64,000 nt of DNA from Marinifilum flexuosum (GTDB taxonomy: Bacteria; Bacteroidota; Bacteroidia; Bacteroidales; Marinifilaceae). Of this stretch, positions 29,841-40,414 are shown piece by piece (position 1 is the first letter of the stretch; each line of letters begins with the position of its first letter). Position numbers and translations under genes: made by a program. The stretch lies in NCBI RefSeq assembly GCF_003610555.1, contig NZ_RAPQ01000011.1:124001-188000 (forward strand), in the 5' to 3' direction. Below the pieces are notes generated by a model. That model had not been told where the DNA came from. It worked only from the letters and a program-made list of their open reading frames with translations, and searched no databases.

Positions 29841-29927
29841 TATTCAATTTCTTCGTGATGGACATGATTTTCTGTCTGTAATCATTTGTGAGTTAATACG
29901 TTTGGTGTTTTAAATTATCTTGGATCA

Positions 29928-31859
29928 ATGAATTTTCGTAACAAATCTATCATTTGGGTTGGTTCCATTATTGTTGTTGCTTTTGCAATAACTGCCTATT
30001 TTATTGGTGAAAAAATGACTCAATCCACTCGAAAGATGAGTGTAGACTTGGCTTTAGCTAAGGCGAATAATAGCTTACTAATTGTTGAAACTGAAATTGA
30101 AAAAATTTGCAGGCAAGCTGAACTTTTTACGGATGCAGTGGAAGAATTTGCTTATGGTCAAGAAATCCCTTTGATTAAAGAGATACTACAATCAGATTTA
30201 ATTGAAAGTTCAGAAATATCTGCTCGTTGGTTTATTAGAGTAGACGAGAAAGATAAGGTAAGTGGGATTGTTTTAGAAAAATCTGCTGATTCTATTCTGG
30301 TAAAATCTACTTCTCCTATTCATGAAAAAATACTTTGGGATCAACTGAAAAATTTAAAAGGTACGGTTTTAACTCAGCCTTACAAAAACGATCATGGTAA
30401 GGAACTCATCAGTATTTTAACACCGGTAATTGTAAATTCACATATTAACGGAATCATAGGTTTTGATATAGATCTGAGAAAGTTTCAGCAGGTGTTCTAT
30501 GATAATAAATCGCTAAGAAGAGCATATGTTAGTATCATTTCGAAAAATGGTATTTGTATTACACACCCTGATGAAGATTTGATTGGAAAGCAGGTAGCAA
30601 ATCATCAGGATTCCAGTGTTATGCACCTGGCTTTGCGTTCGGGAGAAAAGCAACAGAAGGAAGTAATATCAGAATATTTAAACCTTCCTGTAATGAGGGT
30701 ATATAAACCCATTCGAATTGCAAATGGCGATGATTATTGGCTCATAACGGTTAGTGTTCCTTTGTTTAACGTGAAGGAATCGGTAATTGAAATGCGCAAT
30801 TTGGTATTTCTAATTGGATTGGTTCTGGCTCTTTTGCTTATGGTTTTTCTCTATTTTTCTCAGCGCCGTTGGCTTTATGAGTCTACCAAAAGGAGAAGAG
30901 CGGAAAAACGCCATTTGAATGAGGTAAGCAAATTGTCTTCTATTATGGATAGTACCGATCAAATTATGATTTTTTCAGTAGGTCACGATTACAAGTATAC
31001 TAGTTTTAATACCGTGCATAAAGAGGAGGTATTGGAATTTGAAAATGAAATCATTAAGGAGGGGAAGAGTATTTTGGATGCGTACTATGGAGATTTTCGC
31101 ATCAAAATGAAAATGTATTTGGATAGAGCTTTAGGTGGAGAACACTTTTTAGTAGAATACCAGCGTCATGGAATAGATTATCAGCAAATATTTAATGCCA
31201 TTTCGGATGCGGATGGTAAAGTTGTTGGGGTAGCAAGTTTTAAAGTTGATATCAGTGAAACCTTACAGTTGAGGAAAAAAGCACAAGAGGAAGAAGAGGA
31301 GAAGGTAAAGGCTCAGTTAAAGAATATCAAAAATCAAATTAATCCACATTTCCTTTTTAATTCCTTAAACTCATTGTATGCCTTGGTAGATGGGGAGCCT
31401 AAATTGGCTCGTAAGTTCATTGTGAATTTATCGAAGGTGTATCGATATCTGTTAGACAGTAACAACAGTAATTTGATTCAACTGAAACAGGAAATGGATT
31501 TTATAAAGCAATACGTTTTTTTACAAAGAATCCGTTTTGGTGAAAATCTAATACTGGAATATGATATCCCTGAGGAGGCAATGCAATATAAACTGCCATC
31601 TGTAAGTATTCAATCATTGGTTGAGAATGCCATCAAACACAATGTTATTACCAGCGATAAGCCACTTACCATTCGAATAAAGGTTACCCAGGAAAATTAT
31701 CTTTTGGTTGAAAACCCTTATCAGCCACGTACCGATTTAAATCATTCACCAGGAACAGGACTGAAAAACCTTGATGCTTTGTACTCTTTCCTTGGCGATA
31801 GAAGACCGTATTACGGCATTGAGAAGGAACATTTTATTGCAAAGTTGCCTTTGTTTTAA
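29928..31859 (+). CDS. LytS-type sensor histidine kinase with extracytoplasmic Cache-like sensor and PAS domain
   Basis: 643 residues. Membrane segment 7-26, an extracytoplasmic sensor of dCache type (about 30-285; contains the ITHPDEDLIGKQ signature of Cache domains), a second membrane segment (about 291-312), a PAS-like domain (about 335-445) and a LytS/His_kinase domain with phospho-acceptor His474 in NQINPHFLFNSLNSL plus the N-box VENAIKHN. It starts the locus; its natural partner, a LytTR response regulator, is encoded at 39644-40414 beyond the metalloprotease and SusCD genes. It probably senses a ligand outside the inner membrane and controls those genes (inference from context). Confidence 0.9.
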   Translation: MNFRNKSIIWVGSIIVVAFAITAYFIGEKMTQSTRKMSVDLALAKANNSLLIVETEIEKICRQAELFTDAVEEFAYGQEIPLIKEILQSDLIESSEISARWFIRVDEKDKVSGIVLEKSADSILVKSTSPIHEKILWDQLKNLKGTVLTQPYKNDHGKELISILTPVIVNSHINGIIGFDIDLRKFQQVFYDNKSLRRAYVSIISKNGICITHPDEDLIGKQVANHQDSSVMHLALRSGEKQQKEVISEYLNLPVMRVYKPIRIANGDDYWLITVSVPLFNVKESVIEMRNLVFLIGLVLALLLMVFLYFSQRRWLYESTKRRRAEKRHLNEVSKLSSIMDSTDQIMIFSVGHDYKYTSFNTVHKEEVLEFENEIIKEGKSILDAYYGDFRIKMKMYLDRALGGEHFLVEYQRHGIDYQQIFNAISDADGKVVGVASFKVDISETLQLRKKAQEEEEEKVKAQLKNIKNQINPHFLFNSLNSLYALVDGEPKLARKFIVNLSKVYRYLLDSNNSNLIQLKQEMDFIKQYVFLQRIRFGENLILEYDIPEEAMQYKLPSVSIQSLVENAIKHNVITSDKPLTIRIKVTQENYLLVENPYQPRTDLNHSPGTGLKNLDALYSFLGDRRPYYGIEKEHFIAKLPLF

Positions 31860-32083
31860 CAAATCCATTGACTGCCTGAATCCATTCGTACCATTTTTTT
31901 TGTCTTTCACTCCCCAATATTTCGGATTCACTCCTTTCTTTTTCCTTGTGAGTTCGAAATAATTCACTTTTGTTTCGAATTCTTGCTTGGAGCTGCTAAT
32001 GCAGTAGCAATAATGAATGCGAAACAACAAATATGAGGAGGTCATCAGTGTTTTGTTGATCTCTTTGAAACAAATCATTATAA

Positions 32084-34786
32084 ATGAATTTAAATACAAT
32101 TACACCTACTAAGTCGATTGGGAAGCTGATGATAATAGCTTGCATTCTGGGGGGCATGCATGCTAATTCTTTAGCATCAGAGATCCATTCGACTTCTCCT
32201 GAAGATGGAATCTTTAATTTTTGGAAAAAGAAGAAGAAAGAAACAAAAGTGGATTCTACCACAAGCAGTAAATCTAAATCAGATTTAAAAGCTTATGGAG
32301 AAGTAATCACATCTGATGCTCACACAAAACAGGGTGTCATCAACATCCACCGTGTAAAGAAAGATTACTATTTCGAAATTGCTGACTCTTTAATGGGACG
32401 CGATTTTCTTTTAGTGAATAAGATTTCAAAGGTTCCTTCTCAAGTGAACGAATTGGGTTTGAACAAGGGGATCAACTACCAAAACCTATTAATTCGCTTT
32501 GAAGCAGATACCCTGGAAGAGAAAATCTGGGTGAAGACTTACCATCCTTATTACGAAGGAAAAGAAGGGGATGCAATTACTCAATCGGTAAAAGACAATT
32601 ACATTCCTTCAGTTCGAGAAGCTTTCGAATTGGCTTGTGTTGGAAAAGATTCTACATCCTATGTTTTTAAAGTAAACAAGGTGTTTGATGGATCTGAAAA
32701 GAGTTTGAATGATTTATTTGGAGTATTGGGAATGCCTGGTAGTGCTATTAAATCATTGTCTAAAATTAGTGCAGCAAAAAGTTTTCCTGAGAATGTGATC
32801 ATGAAATCACTTTTGACCACTAAGGCGGAAGGGATTACTGTTTCGATAGAGGTGACTTCTAATATTGTACTGTTGGCCGAAGAACCAATGAAGCCTCGTT
32901 TTGCAGATAGAAGAATCGGCTACTTTACGACAAAGCATTTCTATTATAAAGATGATCAGCAAGCTGTTGAGAATCGTGAATTTGTAAACCGTTGGAGACT
33001 GGAGCCTAAAAAAGAGGATGTAGAAAAGTATTTGGCTGGTGAATTGGTAGAACCTAAAAAGCAAATTGTATACTATATCGATCCGTCAACTCCACCACAA
33101 TGGAGACAAGCCATTAAAGACGGAATTACAGATTGGCAAGCAGCTTTTGAGCAAGCAGGTTTCAAGAATGCCATTATTGCTAAAGATGCACCTGTAGATG
33201 ATCCTGATTTTGATGGTGATGATGTTCGTTTTTCAATGATTACTTATGCAGCATCAAGCCAGGCGAATGCTATGGGACCTTCTGTTGTTGATCCTCGTTC
33301 GGGTGAAATTATTGAAGCAGATGTAATTTGGTGGCACAATGTAATGACCGCTCTTCATTCATGGATTAGAATTCAAACAGGAAGCATTGATCCTAAAGCG
33401 AGAGATAACAAATTTACAGATGAACATATGGCTCATGCCATTCGTTTTGTTTCTTCTCATGAGATTGGTCACACTCTTGGATTGATGCATAACATGGGAG
33501 CTTCATATGCTTTCCCGGTTGATTCATTAAGATCAAAGACTTTTACGAAGAGAATGGGAGGTACAGCACCATCTATTATGGATTATGCTCGTTTCAATTA
33601 CGTGGCTCAACCTAATGATGGTGTAAAAAACATCACCCCACAAATTGGGGTGTATGATAAATATGCCATTGCATGGGCATACCGTTGGATCGATAAGAAT
33701 ACTCCTTGGGATGAGTTGCAAGTATTGGGCAATATGATTCGTAAACATGAAAACGATCCCTTGTACCATTACGGACCTCAGCAATCTGGCAAGAATACAA
33801 TTGACCCTTCGGCACAAAGTGAAGACCTGGGTGACAACTCAATGAAAGCAGGTCGTTATGGATTGAAAAATTTGAAGCGAATTGTTCCTGAAGTAGAAAA
33901 ATGGACTTATGAAGAAGGCGTAAGCTATGAAAAGGCAGGTAAAATGATGATGGGAGTGATCGGACAATGGTTTACCTATGCCAATCATGTAATTGCAAAC
34001 ATTGGTGGTATCTATTTGGATCAACCAGTTTATGGTGAAAACAAAGCAGCATATGCTCATGTTGAAAAAGCCAAGCAAAAGGATGCAGTTCAATACATCA
34101 TTGATGAAGTTGTTAAAAATCCTGAATGGATTACCAATGCTGAGATCTATAAAAAAACATATCCAATTCGTGAATCAGTTATCGGTAACATTGAGTATGC
34201 ACCAACAACACTATTCAGAGATTTGAATTCTCAGCTTTTCTTTTCAATTCTTAAAGATGAGCGATTGCAAAGAATGTTGCAAAACGAAGCGATGAATGGT
34301 AAGAAGGCTTACTCCGTAACCGAAATGATGAAAGATCTTCATAATGGTGTTTTTGCAAAAACCATTAAGCGCCAAAAGCTGGATGTCTTTACACGTCAGA
34401 TGCAGAAAAACTTTGTGGACAACTTAATCATTACCCACAACAAAACCATGGTAAAGACTACCAAGAAAACACTACATGACAATCACAATCATTGTGGTTG
34501 TGGGCATCACAATCGCATGCCAATGCTTTGCGATTATGCAGTGAAAAGTAAGGATATGTTTGACAATGGCAGTGAAGTAGAGGATATGGAAAGCAAGTAT
34601 GCCGACAGAAATATTTTCTATGCCACGAGCGGCAGGGTATCAGATGTGGTTTCAGTGAAACGAGGGGAGCTGATGAGAATACGAGATCTGCTTAGAAATA
34701 GAGTAACAATTTATGATGAAGCTACCAAGTTTCATTATCAAGATTTACTTCTTCGAATTGAAGAAGCCCTTAATATACATCGATAA
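32084..34786 (+). CDS. Secreted zinc metalloprotease, DUF5118/DUF5117/DUF4953 type
   Basis: 900 residues. Hydrophobic N-terminus (LMIIACILGGMHANSLA) consistent with a signal peptide; then the DUF5118-like start, the DUF5117 domain (about 95-280: VINIHRVKKDYYFEIADSLM) and a metzincin-like catalytic domain with HEIGHTLGLMH (zinc histidines 459, 463 and 469) and a downstream SIMDYARFNY (Met-turn). A His/Cys-rich insert (LHDNHNHCGCGHHN, about 796-809) is an extra metal-binding element. It lies before a SusC/SusD pair, suggesting that it trims proteins or peptides that SusCD then imports. The exact substrate is unknown. Confidence 0.88.
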   Translation: MNLNTITPTKSIGKLMIIACILGGMHANSLASEIHSTSPEDGIFNFWKKKKKETKVDSTTSSKSKSDLKAYGEVITSDAHTKQGVINIHRVKKDYYFEIADSLMGRDFLLVNKISKVPSQVNELGLNKGINYQNLLIRFEADTLEEKIWVKTYHPYYEGKEGDAITQSVKDNYIPSVREAFELACVGKDSTSYVFKVNKVFDGSEKSLNDLFGVLGMPGSAIKSLSKISAAKSFPENVIMKSLLTTKAEGITVSIEVTSNIVLLAEEPMKPRFADRRIGYFTTKHFYYKDDQQAVENREFVNRWRLEPKKEDVEKYLAGELVEPKKQIVYYIDPSTPPQWRQAIKDGITDWQAAFEQAGFKNAIIAKDAPVDDPDFDGDDVRFSMITYAASSQANAMGPSVVDPRSGEIIEADVIWWHNVMTALHSWIRIQTGSIDPKARDNKFTDEHMAHAIRFVSSHEIGHTLGLMHNMGASYAFPVDSLRSKTFTKRMGGTAPSIMDYARFNYVAQPNDGVKNITPQIGVYDKYAIAWAYRWIDKNTPWDELQVLGNMIRKHENDPLYHYGPQQSGKNTIDPSAQSEDLGDNSMKAGRYGLKNLKRIVPEVEKWTYEEGVSYEKAGKMMMGVIGQWFTYANHVIANIGGIYLDQPVYGENKAAYAHVEKAKQKDAVQYIIDEVVKNPEWITNAEIYKKTYPIRESVIGNIEYAPTTLFRDLNSQLFFSILKDERLQRMLQNEAMNGKKAYSVTEMMKDLHNGVFAKTIKRQKLDVFTRQMQKNFVDNLIITHNKTMVKTTKKTLHDNHNHCGCGHHNRMPMLCDYAVKSKDMFDNGSEVEDMESKYADRNIFYATSGRVSDVVSVKRGELMRIRDLLRNRVTIYDEATKFHYQDLLLRIEEALNIHR

Positions 34787-34796
34787 TTAGTTAGTG

Positions 34797-34834
34797 CAGG
34801 TTGGGAGAGTTTAACTTCTCCTTACCTGTTTTTT
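34797..34834 (+). terminator. Terminator/attenuator between metalloprotease and susC
   Basis: CAGGT..GGGAGAG pairs with CTTCTCC..ACCTG, followed by six T. SusC may have its own promoter or depend on read-through. Confidence 0.75.
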
Positions 34835-34880
34835 CGTATAAAATAACCATTAATTAATAACCAATAAAAAACAAAAGTTT

Positions 34881-37800
34881 ATGAGAAGAATGTTAACCTT
34901 GCTTTTGATCTTATTGCCTGCATTTGTTTGGGCACAGGAGATGAAGCTGATTAAGGGAAAGGTGCTTTCTGAGAGTGATGGCGATGTTCTGATTGGTGCT
35001 TCGGTTTATATCGACAAAGCAACAATTGGTGCTGAAACTGGAATGAAGGGAATTATTGAAAACATTAGCTTGGGAACCATTACAGATTTCGATGGAAACT
35101 TTAGCCTTGAAGTTCCTAAACAATTAAATACCATTTCATGTAGCTTTTTGGGTTTTGAAACTCAAGTGGTAGACATTAAAGGGAAATCTTTCGTTACCAT
35201 TAAATTGGGTGAATCAACCAGTGAATTGGGAGAGGTTATCGTTACAGGTTACCAAAAAATTGAAAAACGAAAAGTAACTTCAGCAGTTGTTAAAGTAAAT
35301 GCTGATAACATCCAACAGGCAGGGGTAGTAAGTGTTGACCATATGCTTAGTGGACAATTAGCTGGTGTTACTGCTGTTACTCAGAATGGTGCTCCTGGTG
35401 CTCCTGCTAAAATTCGCATTCGTGGTACGGTATCACTTTCTGGTTCACAAGATCCTCTATGGGTTGTTGATGGCATGCCTTTGGAAGGAAATGATGTTCC
35501 TGATTTTAGCGACAAAGACAATATCGACCAATTGTACAATTCTTCGATTGCAGGTTTTAATCCATCAGACATTGCTGACATTACGATTTTGAAAGATGCT
35601 GCTGCAACTGCGATTTATGGTGCTCGTGCTGCAAATGGTGTAATTGTAGTAACTACCAAAAATGGTAAACAAGGAAGTATGAGAGTTAGTTTTTCCTCAA
35701 ATACCACTTTTACCCAACGACCTGATCTAAGTCAATTAAATTTGCTTAATTCTAATCAGAAAGTAGATTTGGAATTAGGTTTGGCAGCTCGAACCGATTA
35801 TTCATATAGAAACGGTAATGGTGGGGTTGCTAGAATATTAGACCAGTATAACGATAGACAGAATTATTTAGATAATGGATTCTCAGGCATCTCCAATAAT
35901 GCACAAGCAGATATTAATGCCTTAAGAGCTATTAATACTAATTGGGAAGATTTATTGTATCAAACTGCCGTAAACCAGGATCAGAGTTTAAGTGTTTCTG
36001 GCGGAAATGAATTTGCCACATATTATTTTTCTGCAGGATATCACGGAGAAAAAGGTACTACCATTGGAACCTCATTAGATAGAATCAATTTGACTTCAAA
36101 AATAAGATTGAAATTAAATGAGAAGATGAACTTTGGTGCAGCTGTTTTTCTTTCACAACGTAAGACAAAGGGGTACCTAACAGGCTCAGATTTATTTACA
36201 AATCCTGCTTACTATTCAAGAACAGTAAATCCTTATCAAAAAGTGTTCAATGCTGATGGTTCATATGCATATGATAGAGAAACAACCGGAGCACTTGGAA
36301 CACCACTCGATTTTAATATAATTGAAGAGCGTAGGAATACGTCTAATGAGTTGACCTCAAGAAATATTAATGCAATTTTCGACTTTGATTATAAAATTAG
36401 TAAGGGAGTGAAGTATTCTACTCAATTGGGTATACAAACTGAGGATAGAAGAACAGAGCAAATTGCGACAAAAGATTCTTACATTGGAAGAAGAACTAAG
36501 CACAATAGTAGATATACAGGTAAGAATGATAAAGGTGAGGATGTTACGCTTTATGATATCAATGAAGGTTTTATAAAAGTATGGGATGCAGATTTTTTCC
36601 AGTATAACTTAAAGAATATCATTGAGGTTAATAAAAGCATTAATGAAGATCATGAGTTTGATTTGATGCTAGGAAATGAAATACGTGCCAATGAAACAAC
36701 TACGATCTATTCTGCCAATTATGCATTTGATAGATCTTCTAACAGTTCAGTAGCAATTGATTTTCATAATGCTGATGCCGCTAAAAGATTTAAGGGCTTT
36801 AATAAAAGTTTTGTGAAAAATACATTTGCATCATTCTTTTCTACTTTATCTTATTCTTACAAGCATAAGTATACATTATTTGGAAGTATTAGATACGATG
36901 GATCTAATTTGTTTGGAGTAGATAAAAAGTATAAGTATCAGCCATTATGGGCATTGAGTGGATCATGGAATGCAACTGAGGAGGAATTTCTAAAAAATGT
37001 AACTTGGTTGAATAGCTTGAAATTTAGAGCATCATATGGTTTGCAAGGTAATGTTGATAAAAGCACTTCTACCAATTTGATTGGAAATAAAGCTAGAGTG
37101 GAGATTTTACCTGGAATGGTTGAGGAGGTATTAAGAGTAGATAATCCACAAAACCCTTACTTGCGTTGGGAGAAAACCAGAACGTATAATGCAGGATTTG
37201 ATGTTGCGATTTTCAAAAATGCAATTCGTGCAAGTGTAGATTTTTATCACAGAAAAAGTACAGATTTGATTAACTTGCGCGCCTTACCATTAGAAAATGG
37301 TTTCAACTTTGCACCAATAAACTGGGCCGCAGTTACCAATAAAGGGTTTGAAATTGGTATTTCAACCAGAAACATTTATAACAAAGATTTTGAATGGACT
37401 ACAAACTTTAATATTTCAAGAAATATTGACAAAGTTGATAATATTCAAGTTCGTAACGATAGTTGGTTTCCTTCTGGAGTAGGTCGTCCTGTAAATGCCC
37501 TTTATGTGTTAAAAACTGATGGTTTGGATGAGAATGGAATGCCTGTTTTTGTGAAGGATGGTAAAAAAATGAATCTTCAGGAATTTGCAGGTATTGAATT
37601 GAAATGGGGTTTTTGGCCAACACCCACACTTTCACCAAAAGAGTTCAGAGAATTGTTTACTTATGCAGGAAGTGCTGATCCAAAATTTAGTGGGGGTATT
37701 ATTAATACATTCAAATATAAAAACTTTGATTTGAGTATTGCTTGTAACTTTAACTTAGGTCAGAAAGTAAGAATTACTCCTCCTTATAACATGACAGAGT

Positions 37801-38207
37801 ACGATCGAGCATTAAATACTACAACAGATATCTTAAATGCTTGGACACCAGAAAATACAAATACACATTTACCTCGCCTAATTGGCGCATCTACTGCAGA
37901 TGGAGCTGTATCTGTTGAGCATCAATTGTATTCTAATAATGATCCGATTAATTATTTAAAGTATTTGGATATATGGATTAAAGAGATGAATTATTTGAGA
38001 TGTACCAATATTCGCTTGGGTTACAGCTTCCCAAAACACATTTTGGAGAAAGTAAATTTATCGAGTGCTAGATTAAGTGTAGAGGCGCGCAATCCATTCG
38101 TAATCTCAAATAATTATGATGGTTATTTCGACCCGGAAACTTTTGGTAATATTTATGCACAGCCTATCGCCAAATCATATTCTATTGGTATTAATGTTGG
38201 TTTCTAA
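34881..38207 (+). CDS. SusC-like TonB-linked outer-membrane transporter
   Basis: 1108 residues. Signal peptide (LLILLPAFVWAQ), a CarboxypepD_reg domain (about 22-110) that carries an insertion of about 20 residues, TonB-box-like ELGEVIVTGYQ, plug with the SusC signatures LRVRG-type IRIRGTVSLSGSQDPLWVVDG and ITILKDAAATAIYGARAANG, and a barrel with terminal SIGINVGF. It forms the transmembrane half of a pedal-bin transporter with the SusD lipoprotein encoded 10 bases downstream. With a protease as the preceding gene, peptides (as for RagAB) are more likely cargo than glycans; no glycoside hydrolase is present nearby. Confidence 0.95.
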   Translation: MRRMLTLLLILLPAFVWAQEMKLIKGKVLSESDGDVLIGASVYIDKATIGAETGMKGIIENISLGTITDFDGNFSLEVPKQLNTISCSFLGFETQVVDIKGKSFVTIKLGESTSELGEVIVTGYQKIEKRKVTSAVVKVNADNIQQAGVVSVDHMLSGQLAGVTAVTQNGAPGAPAKIRIRGTVSLSGSQDPLWVVDGMPLEGNDVPDFSDKDNIDQLYNSSIAGFNPSDIADITILKDAAATAIYGARAANGVIVVTTKNGKQGSMRVSFSSNTTFTQRPDLSQLNLLNSNQKVDLELGLAARTDYSYRNGNGGVARILDQYNDRQNYLDNGFSGISNNAQADINALRAINTNWEDLLYQTAVNQDQSLSVSGGNEFATYYFSAGYHGEKGTTIGTSLDRINLTSKIRLKLNEKMNFGAAVFLSQRKTKGYLTGSDLFTNPAYYSRTVNPYQKVFNADGSYAYDRETTGALGTPLDFNIIEERRNTSNELTSRNINAIFDFDYKISKGVKYSTQLGIQTEDRRTEQIATKDSYIGRRTKHNSRYTGKNDKGEDVTLYDINEGFIKVWDADFFQYNLKNIIEVNKSINEDHEFDLMLGNEIRANETTTIYSANYAFDRSSNSSVAIDFHNADAAKRFKGFNKSFVKNTFASFFSTLSYSYKHKYTLFGSIRYDGSNLFGVDKKYKYQPLWALSGSWNATEEEFLKNVTWLNSLKFRASYGLQGNVDKSTSTNLIGNKARVEILPGMVEEVLRVDNPQNPYLRWEKTRTYNAGFDVAIFKNAIRASVDFYHRKSTDLINLRALPLENGFNFAPINWAAVTNKGFEIGISTRNIYNKDFEWTTNFNISRNIDKVDNIQVRNDSWFPSGVGRPVNALYVLKTDGLDENGMPVFVKDGKKMNLQEFAGIELKWGFWPTPTLSPKEFRELFTYAGSADPKFSGGIINTFKYKNFDLSIACNFNLGQKVRITPPYNMTEYDRALNTTTDILNAWTPENTNTHLPRLIGASTADGAVSVEHQLYSNNDPINYLKYLDIWIKEMNYLRCTNIRLGYSFPKHILEKVNLSSARLSVEARNPFVISNNYDGYFDPETFGNIYAQPIAKSYSIGINVGF

Positions 38208-38217
38208 AATTACAATC

Positions 38218-39546
38218 ATGAAAATATTAAAAAACTGTTTATATATATTAATGGCAGGAATATCTCTAACATCATGTGATGATTTTTTAGATGTTAAACC
38301 TGCTGATAAAGTGATTCCTGAAACTTATGAGGATTACAGAAAACTTCAAACGGGAGCTCACGAAGTTGGTTTAATTGATAGATCTAGATCTACCATCTTT
38401 ACTGATGAAACTATTTTGGATGAATGGGGGGCTGAAGCAGAAGAGTTTCAGGATTATTATTTGTGGAAAACTGTGTTAGGTTCAAAAGCAAGAGCATTAC
38501 CTTATCAGCAATTCTTTAAAGTAATTTTCTTTGAAAATGAAATTATTGCTCAGGCTGCTAATATGAAAGAAGGAAGTAAGGAAGAGATCGATCAATTGGT
38601 TGCAGAAGCTTACTTTATGAGAGCTTATATGCATTTTAATCTTTTAAATATGTATGCTAAGCCATATAATAAAGCAACTGCTTCAACGGACAATGGAGTG
38701 CCTATAGTAACTGAAATTGATATTGAACAAGCTTTTCCTGTAAGTACGGTTGAGGAGGTGTATACTCAGATATTATCAGATGTGGATAGTACTTTAAAGT
38801 ACATTAATATAGATGAATATGGGAAAGGCTTAAATTATCGTGTTTCTAAAATTGCTACTTATGGTATTAAGTCTCGTATGCATTTGTATAGAGGAGAATA
38901 TTTACTGGCTAAGAATGCAGCATTGGAAGCTTTAAAAATTAACGATCAGTTGGTTGATTTAAATATGGAAGATGCCACTATGCCATATCACTATACCTCG
39001 ATTGAAAATGTTTTTGCTGCCGAACAAACATTTGATAATATTCTAAACTTTAATGTAAAAGTTTCTAATGAATTAATTTCCAAGTACAATGCGAAAGATT
39101 TAAGATTATCAAAATATTACTCAAGTAGTTGGGGTTCATATTCAGTAAATAAGGGTAGAGTACCAACTCATAAATGTAGTTTGCGAATTTCGGAATTGTA
39201 TTTAATACTTGCAGAGAGTGAGGCGCAATTGAATGTGGATTTAGCTAAAGCAAAAGAGTATTTAAATACTTTAAAGAAAAATCGTTTGGAAGCTGATTTT
39301 TATGTGATAGAAGAGAGTAGAATTAATGCAATGAATCAAGACGATTTGATTGATGAAATTGCAGACGAACGTTTCCGTGAGTTGGCATTCGAAGGTCATC
39401 GTTGGTATGATTTAAGAAGAACAACTCAGCAAAGCATAACTCATAATTTTGGTGGAGAAACAGAAGTGTTAAAGCAGGGAGATCCTCGTTACACAATATC
39501 TTTCCCTCAGGAAGCAATAGACAATAATCCTAATTTGAGAGATTAG
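38218..39546 (+). CDS. SusD/RagB-like surface lipoprotein
   Basis: 442 residues from the ATG at 38218, chosen over an upstream in-frame start at 38116 because it gives a proper lipoprotein signal (AGISLTSC, Cys20) and does not overlap susC. TPR-like helices form the body (DQLVAEAYFMRAYMHFNLL is the classic RagB/SusD segment; C-terminal RFRELAFEGHRWYDLRR is diagnostic). It acts as the lid that captures substrate for SusC. Somewhat shorter than most SusD proteins. Followed by a terminator. Confidence 0.93.
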   Translation: MKILKNCLYILMAGISLTSCDDFLDVKPADKVIPETYEDYRKLQTGAHEVGLIDRSRSTIFTDETILDEWGAEAEEFQDYYLWKTVLGSKARALPYQQFFKVIFFENEIIAQAANMKEGSKEEIDQLVAEAYFMRAYMHFNLLNMYAKPYNKATASTDNGVPIVTEIDIEQAFPVSTVEEVYTQILSDVDSTLKYINIDEYGKGLNYRVSKIATYGIKSRMHLYRGEYLLAKNAALEALKINDQLVDLNMEDATMPYHYTSIENVFAAEQTFDNILNFNVKVSNELISKYNAKDLRLSKYYSSSWGSYSVNKGRVPTHKCSLRISELYLILAESEAQLNVDLAKAKEYLNTLKKNRLEADFYVIEESRINAMNQDDLIDEIADERFRELAFEGHRWYDLRRTTQQSITHNFGGETEVLKQGDPRYTISFPQEAIDNNPNLRD

Positions 39547-39578
39547 GACCGAGTAGCATATCATTTGAATCAAAAATT

Positions 39579-39608
39579 GGGGTATTCTGTAATGGAATGC
39601 CCCTTTTC
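39579..39608 (+). terminator. Terminator after the susCD pair
   Basis: GGGGTATTC pairs with GAATGCCCC (one wobble), followed by TTTTCTTTT. Confidence 0.8.
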
Positions 39609-39643
39609 TTTTGTAAATTGGCGCCTTCAAAACGTAAAAGGAG

Positions 39644-40414
39644 ATGATAGAAGTAGTAATCATAGAGGATGAACAGTTGGCAGCACGTGAGTTGGAGAAG
39701 ATGCTTCTTAACCTGCGTCCGGATCAAATTCAAATTACAGCACATTTAGAGAATGTTAAGGATGCTGTGAAGTACCTTTCTTCACATAAGCCTGATTTGA
39801 TTTTTATGGACATTCATCTGGGCGATGGCAATAGTTTTGGCATTTTCGATAAAATAAGTGTTGATAGTCCCTTGATTTTTACTACTGCTTACGATCAGTA
39901 TGCCATACAGGCCTTTAAGCAAAACAGTGTGGATTACTTGCTAAAGCCGATTGATCCGGATGATCTGGAAATGGCATTGCAAAAATTCGAAAAGACTTAT
40001 CAAAACAAGGAAAGTATAGATTTGTCTTCTCTGCAACAGTCTTTAAACCATTTGGTGGCTGGAAATGCATACCAGGAGCGCTTCATGGTAAGTCTGGGCG
40101 ATCGCTTGTGTTCTCTTGAGGTGGATAAAATTGCTTATTTTATGGCCGATGGAAAATCGCTTTACCTTTTTGGTTTAGATGGACACCGTTATTTGTGTGA
40201 TGGGACTTTAAGCTCTTTGGAGAGTAAATTAGATCCCAAAAGATTCTTTCGCATCAACCGAAAGTTTATGGTGAGTTATGCCTCGATTATTGATATGCAT
40301 TACTATTCGAAAACACGAATCAAACTAAATCTGAAGCCCGATCAGGCTGAATGCATTGATGCCATTGTGAGTCAGGACCGATGCAACGACTTTAAGAGGT
40401 GGTTGAACGACTGA
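39644..40414 (+). CDS. LytTR-family response regulator
   Basis: 256 residues. Intact receiver: acidic pair IIEDEQ, phospho-Asp56 in PDLIFMDIHLG, and K in DYLLKPID. The C-terminal LytTR DNA-binding domain starts near residue 150 (FMVSLGDRLCSLEVDKIAYF, RFFRINRKFMVSYASI). The best partner is the LytS-type kinase at 29928-31859; the two genes bracket the metalloprotease-SusC-SusD genes. ATG 39644 immediately follows the susD terminator. Confidence 0.92.
   Translation: MIEVVIIEDEQLAARELEKMLLNLRPDQIQITAHLENVKDAVKYLSSHKPDLIFMDIHLGDGNSFGIFDKISVDSPLIFTTAYDQYAIQAFKQNSVDYLLKPIDPDDLEMALQKFEKTYQNKESIDLSSLQQSLNHLVAGNAYQERFMVSLGDRLCSLEVDKIAYFMADGKSLYLFGLDGHRYLCDGTLSSLESKLDPKRFFRINRKFMVSYASIIDMHYYSKTRIKLNLKPDQAECIDAIVSQDRCNDFKRWLND

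Noticed and set aside
38116-38217. Upstream extension of the SusD gene
   Set aside because: It overlaps susC in another frame and would bury the lipoprotein signal; ATG 38218 gives a correct lipobox.
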